From assembly GCA_023150375.1 (NCBI GenBank), contig JAKLLA010000018.1, forward strand, positions 1 through 64,000: a DNA stretch of 64,000 nucleotides, written 5' to 3'. This DNA is from Burkholderiaceae bacterium. Lineage in GTDB: Bacteria > Pseudomonadota > Gammaproteobacteria > Burkholderiales > Burkholderiaceae_C. Below the pieces are notes generated by a model. The model searched no databases and was not told the origin of the DNA. It saw only the letters and a program-made list of their open reading frames with translations. Made by a program: the position numbers and the translations under genes. Below, one piece after another: positions 62,305 through 64,000 of the stretch (position 1 is the first letter of the stretch; every line of letters begins with the position of its first letter).

Positions 62305-64000
62305 TCAGAACGACAGGCTGCCGCGCAGCGTGTAGGTCCGGCCGAGCGGGTCGGTGTAACGCGGGTCGTAACCCTGCTGGAAGGTCGAACCCTGGTTCGT
62401 GAAGGGAGGATCCTTGTCGAACAGGTTCTTCACACCCAGCGTCAGGCTCAGGTTCTTGATCGGCTTGACCGTGGCGGACACGTCGACCAGGGTATAGCCC
62501 TTGACCTTGTTGTAGTACTGCGCCTCGACCAGGTTCTCGTCGGTGTAGCCCGTCTTGTGCCGCACGTTCAGCTGCGCCGCCCAGCGGCCCGCATCCCAGC
62601 GCGCGCCGATGTTGTGCTGCCAGCGGAAGGCCACCCAGCCGTCCTCGTAGCGACCGGCCATCTCGATGTACGGATCGCTCTCGGTACGCTGGTACTGGTA
62701 GCTGCGCACGTAGGTACCGTCGTAGCTCAGCGCCAGATTGCCAGCCGAGCCGAACGACAGGCCGTAGGCCGCCGTCAGGTCGACACCGTCGGTCTTCAGG
62801 CCGCCGAGGTTGTCGGTCAGCGTCACGACATAAGCCAGCGCGTTGCTGCCGGCCCAGTCGTTCAAGCAGCGGTCATAGCGCTCCTGCTCGGCCGCGGAGA
62901 GCTGGTTGCAGCGCACGTAACGGCTGGCGTACTTGCTGGCGTCGGCCATCACCGCCTGCTCCGGGAAGGGCAGGATCTGGTTCGTCAGCCGGATGTTCCA
63001 GTAGTCCACCGAGAAGGTGAGGTTGCGTGCCGGCTCCAGCGCGATACCCAGCGAGAAGGTCTTCGACTTCTCCGGCTTCAGCGACGGGTTGCCGCCGGTC
63101 TGACGCTGCACCTGCATGCCGCAGTCCCGCACGGACACACCGCCTGCGGCGACCGTGCCGCCCGGGCAGAGCAGCGGATCGTCGTAGTCGTTCTCGGAGT
63201 AGGTCACCGACTGGGGGCCCCACATCTCGTCGAGCGACGGCGCACGGAAGCCGGTATTGGCCGAACCGCGCAGCAGGAAGGCCTTGGTGGGCTGGAACTT
63301 GAAGCCGATCTTCGGGTTGAAGGTGCTGCCGGCATCCGAGTACTTGTCGAAACGCGCCGCCAGGCTGACCTCGAAGGAGCGGGCGATCGGCAACAGCAAC
63401 TCACCGGTCAACGCGACGATGTCGCGCCCGCCGCCGGCGTGATACTCGCTGCGGCCGGCCGACGGCACGTTGTTGACCATGTTGTCGTCGGTGTCGTTGC
63501 GATAGTCCTCGCGACGCGCCTCGACGCCCACCGAACCGGCAGCCGCACCACCGCCCATTTCGAACAGGTCACGCGACAGGCGCAGATCCGCGCCGCGGGT
63601 CGAGCCGGTGGCCGTGGCGAAGGTGCCACGCATCTTGGCGGTCTCGATCAGGGCCACCTGCGCCGGCGTGGCGGTGCCGAAGGGGTTCAGCCGGCCCTCG
63701 TTCACATACTGGCGGATCAGGCGGGCGTTCACGTAGCCGTCGGTCGCACCGTCGCTCACCCGGCTTTCGGAGGCATACATGCCAGCGGTGTAGTCGGTGC
63801 CGCCCACCGAGCCGCGCAGGTCGAGCACGAAGCGGTCCGACGAGGCATTGGCCTCGTTGGTGCGCTTGCCCGCCGGGATCATGCGCCAGCCCGCCGAGAT
63901 GTTGCGGGTGGGGTCGATGCCCGGGAAGGCCGTCGGGTAGTACGGGTTGGTCGGGGTCAGCACGATGCCGCCGACCGGATCGGAGGCCACGCGCGCGATG
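62305..64000 (-). CDS. TonB-dependent outer-membrane receptor (C-terminal part, partial)
   Basis: About 565 residues of the beta-barrel are visible; the plug domain and signal lie beyond the right edge. The frame stays open through position 64000. Typical elements are SANTGFRAPSLDEMWGP, GGNPSLKPEKSKTFSLGI, YWNIRLTNQILPFPEQ, DGVDLTAAYGLSFG, VKNLFDKDPPFTNQG and the C-terminal TonB receptor ending YTLRGSLSF with aromatic last residue. The cysteines in the extracellular loops (LLCPGG, VRDCGM) suggest disulfides. The substrate is not known. It is adjacent to its likely motor genes. Confidence 0.88.
   Translation of the reverse strand, partial: IARVASDPVGGIVLTPTNPYYPTAFPGIDPTRNISAGWRMIPAGKRTNEANASSDRFVLDLRGSVGGTDYTAGMYASESRVSDGATDGYVNARLIRQYVNEGRLNPFGTATPAQVALIETAKMRGTFATATGSTRGADLRLSRDLFEMGGGAAAGSVGVEARREDYRNDTDDNMVNNVPSAGRSEYHAGGGRDIVALTGELLLPIARSFEVSLAARFDKYSDAGSTFNPKIGFKFQPTKAFLLRGSANTGFRAPSLDEMWGPQSVTYSENDYDDPLLCPGGTVAAGGVSVRDCGMQVQRQTGGNPSLKPEKSKTFSLGIALEPARNLTFSVDYWNIRLTNQILPFPEQAVMADASKYASRYVRCNQLSAAEQERYDRCLNDWAGSNALAYVVTLTDNLGGLKTDGVDLTAAYGLSFGSAGNLALSYDGTYVRSYQYQRTESDPYIEMAGRYEDGWVAFRWQHNIGARWDAGRWAAQLNVRHKTGYTDENLVEAQYYNKVKGYTLVDVSATVKPIKNLSLTLGVKNLFDKDPPFTNQGSTFQQGYDPRYTDPLGRTYTLRGSLSF

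Overview
The window is a GC-rich chromosomal segment, most likely from a betaproteobacterium of the order Burkholderiales (Leptothrix/Sphaerotilus/Rubrivivax-like). This is inferred from high GC3, the EarP/EF-P arginine-rhamnosylation pair, the surE-pcm-nlpD cluster and the style of the tRNAs. It is almost wholly housekeeping and metabolic sequence. I see no prophage, CRISPR array or secretion island. The only mobile DNA is the end of an IS3-family element at the left edge, lying 16 bp from a tRNA-Gly gene.

Layout, left to right. 1-5.4 kb: IS3 end, tRNA-Gly(CCC), dacB (PBP4), trmB, uppP and an RluF-like pseudouridine synthase. 5.4-14 kb: an ABC exporter, a small lysine-rich protein, an AhpD-like protein behind a possible CsoR/FrmR-type operator, a YkvA-like protein, an LLM flavin oxidoreductase, a YbcJ-like S4 protein, a cold-shock-like protein with a membrane anchor, a Tim44-domain protein, a diguanylate cyclase and an MscS channel. 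14-20.6 kb: an RhlE-type DEAD-box helicase with a long structured leader, a spy-cpxR-cpxA-like envelope-stress operon, hydroxypyruvate isomerase and a dihaem cytochrome c4. 20.6-25.4 kb: mrcA (PBP1A) overlapping a patatin-like lipase, and a CheX-like protein with a degenerate receiver.

25.6-32.6 kb is a polyamine/guanidino-compound uptake and breakdown run: ABC ATPase, binding protein, two permeases, a ureohydrolase and a succinate-semialdehyde dehydrogenase. 32.6-36 kb holds pqqABCDE on the minus strand, including the 24-residue pqqA. It is divergent from a NarX/NarL-type two-component system. 38.4-42.9 kb holds rlmD, nlpD, pcm and surE, with no rpoS where many relatives have it. 43-49.7 kb holds a quinone oxidoreductase, an orphan LuxR-type regulator, nitronate monooxygenase, an acyl-CoA dehydrogenase and etfA/etfB.

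49.8-64 kb: murI, tRNA-His with a good promoter, ppiD, tRNA-Val, HU, an EamA transporter, pgsA, uvrC, earP and efp, then a TonB system (tonB, two exbD genes, exbB) and the 3' part of a TonB-dependent receptor that runs off the window. TonB carries 13 consecutive prolines and sits next to the EF-P genes whose products are needed for such tracts. Several genes (pgsA, uvrC, rlmD, surE, earP) have a -10-like hexamer 5 or 6 bases before the ATG, suggesting leaderless mRNAs.

Nothing here is clearly a wholly new system. The best leads are the structured helicase leader, the leaderless-type start class, the PBP1A-patatin coupling, the CheX/degenerate-receiver protein and several uncharacterised operator-like repeats.
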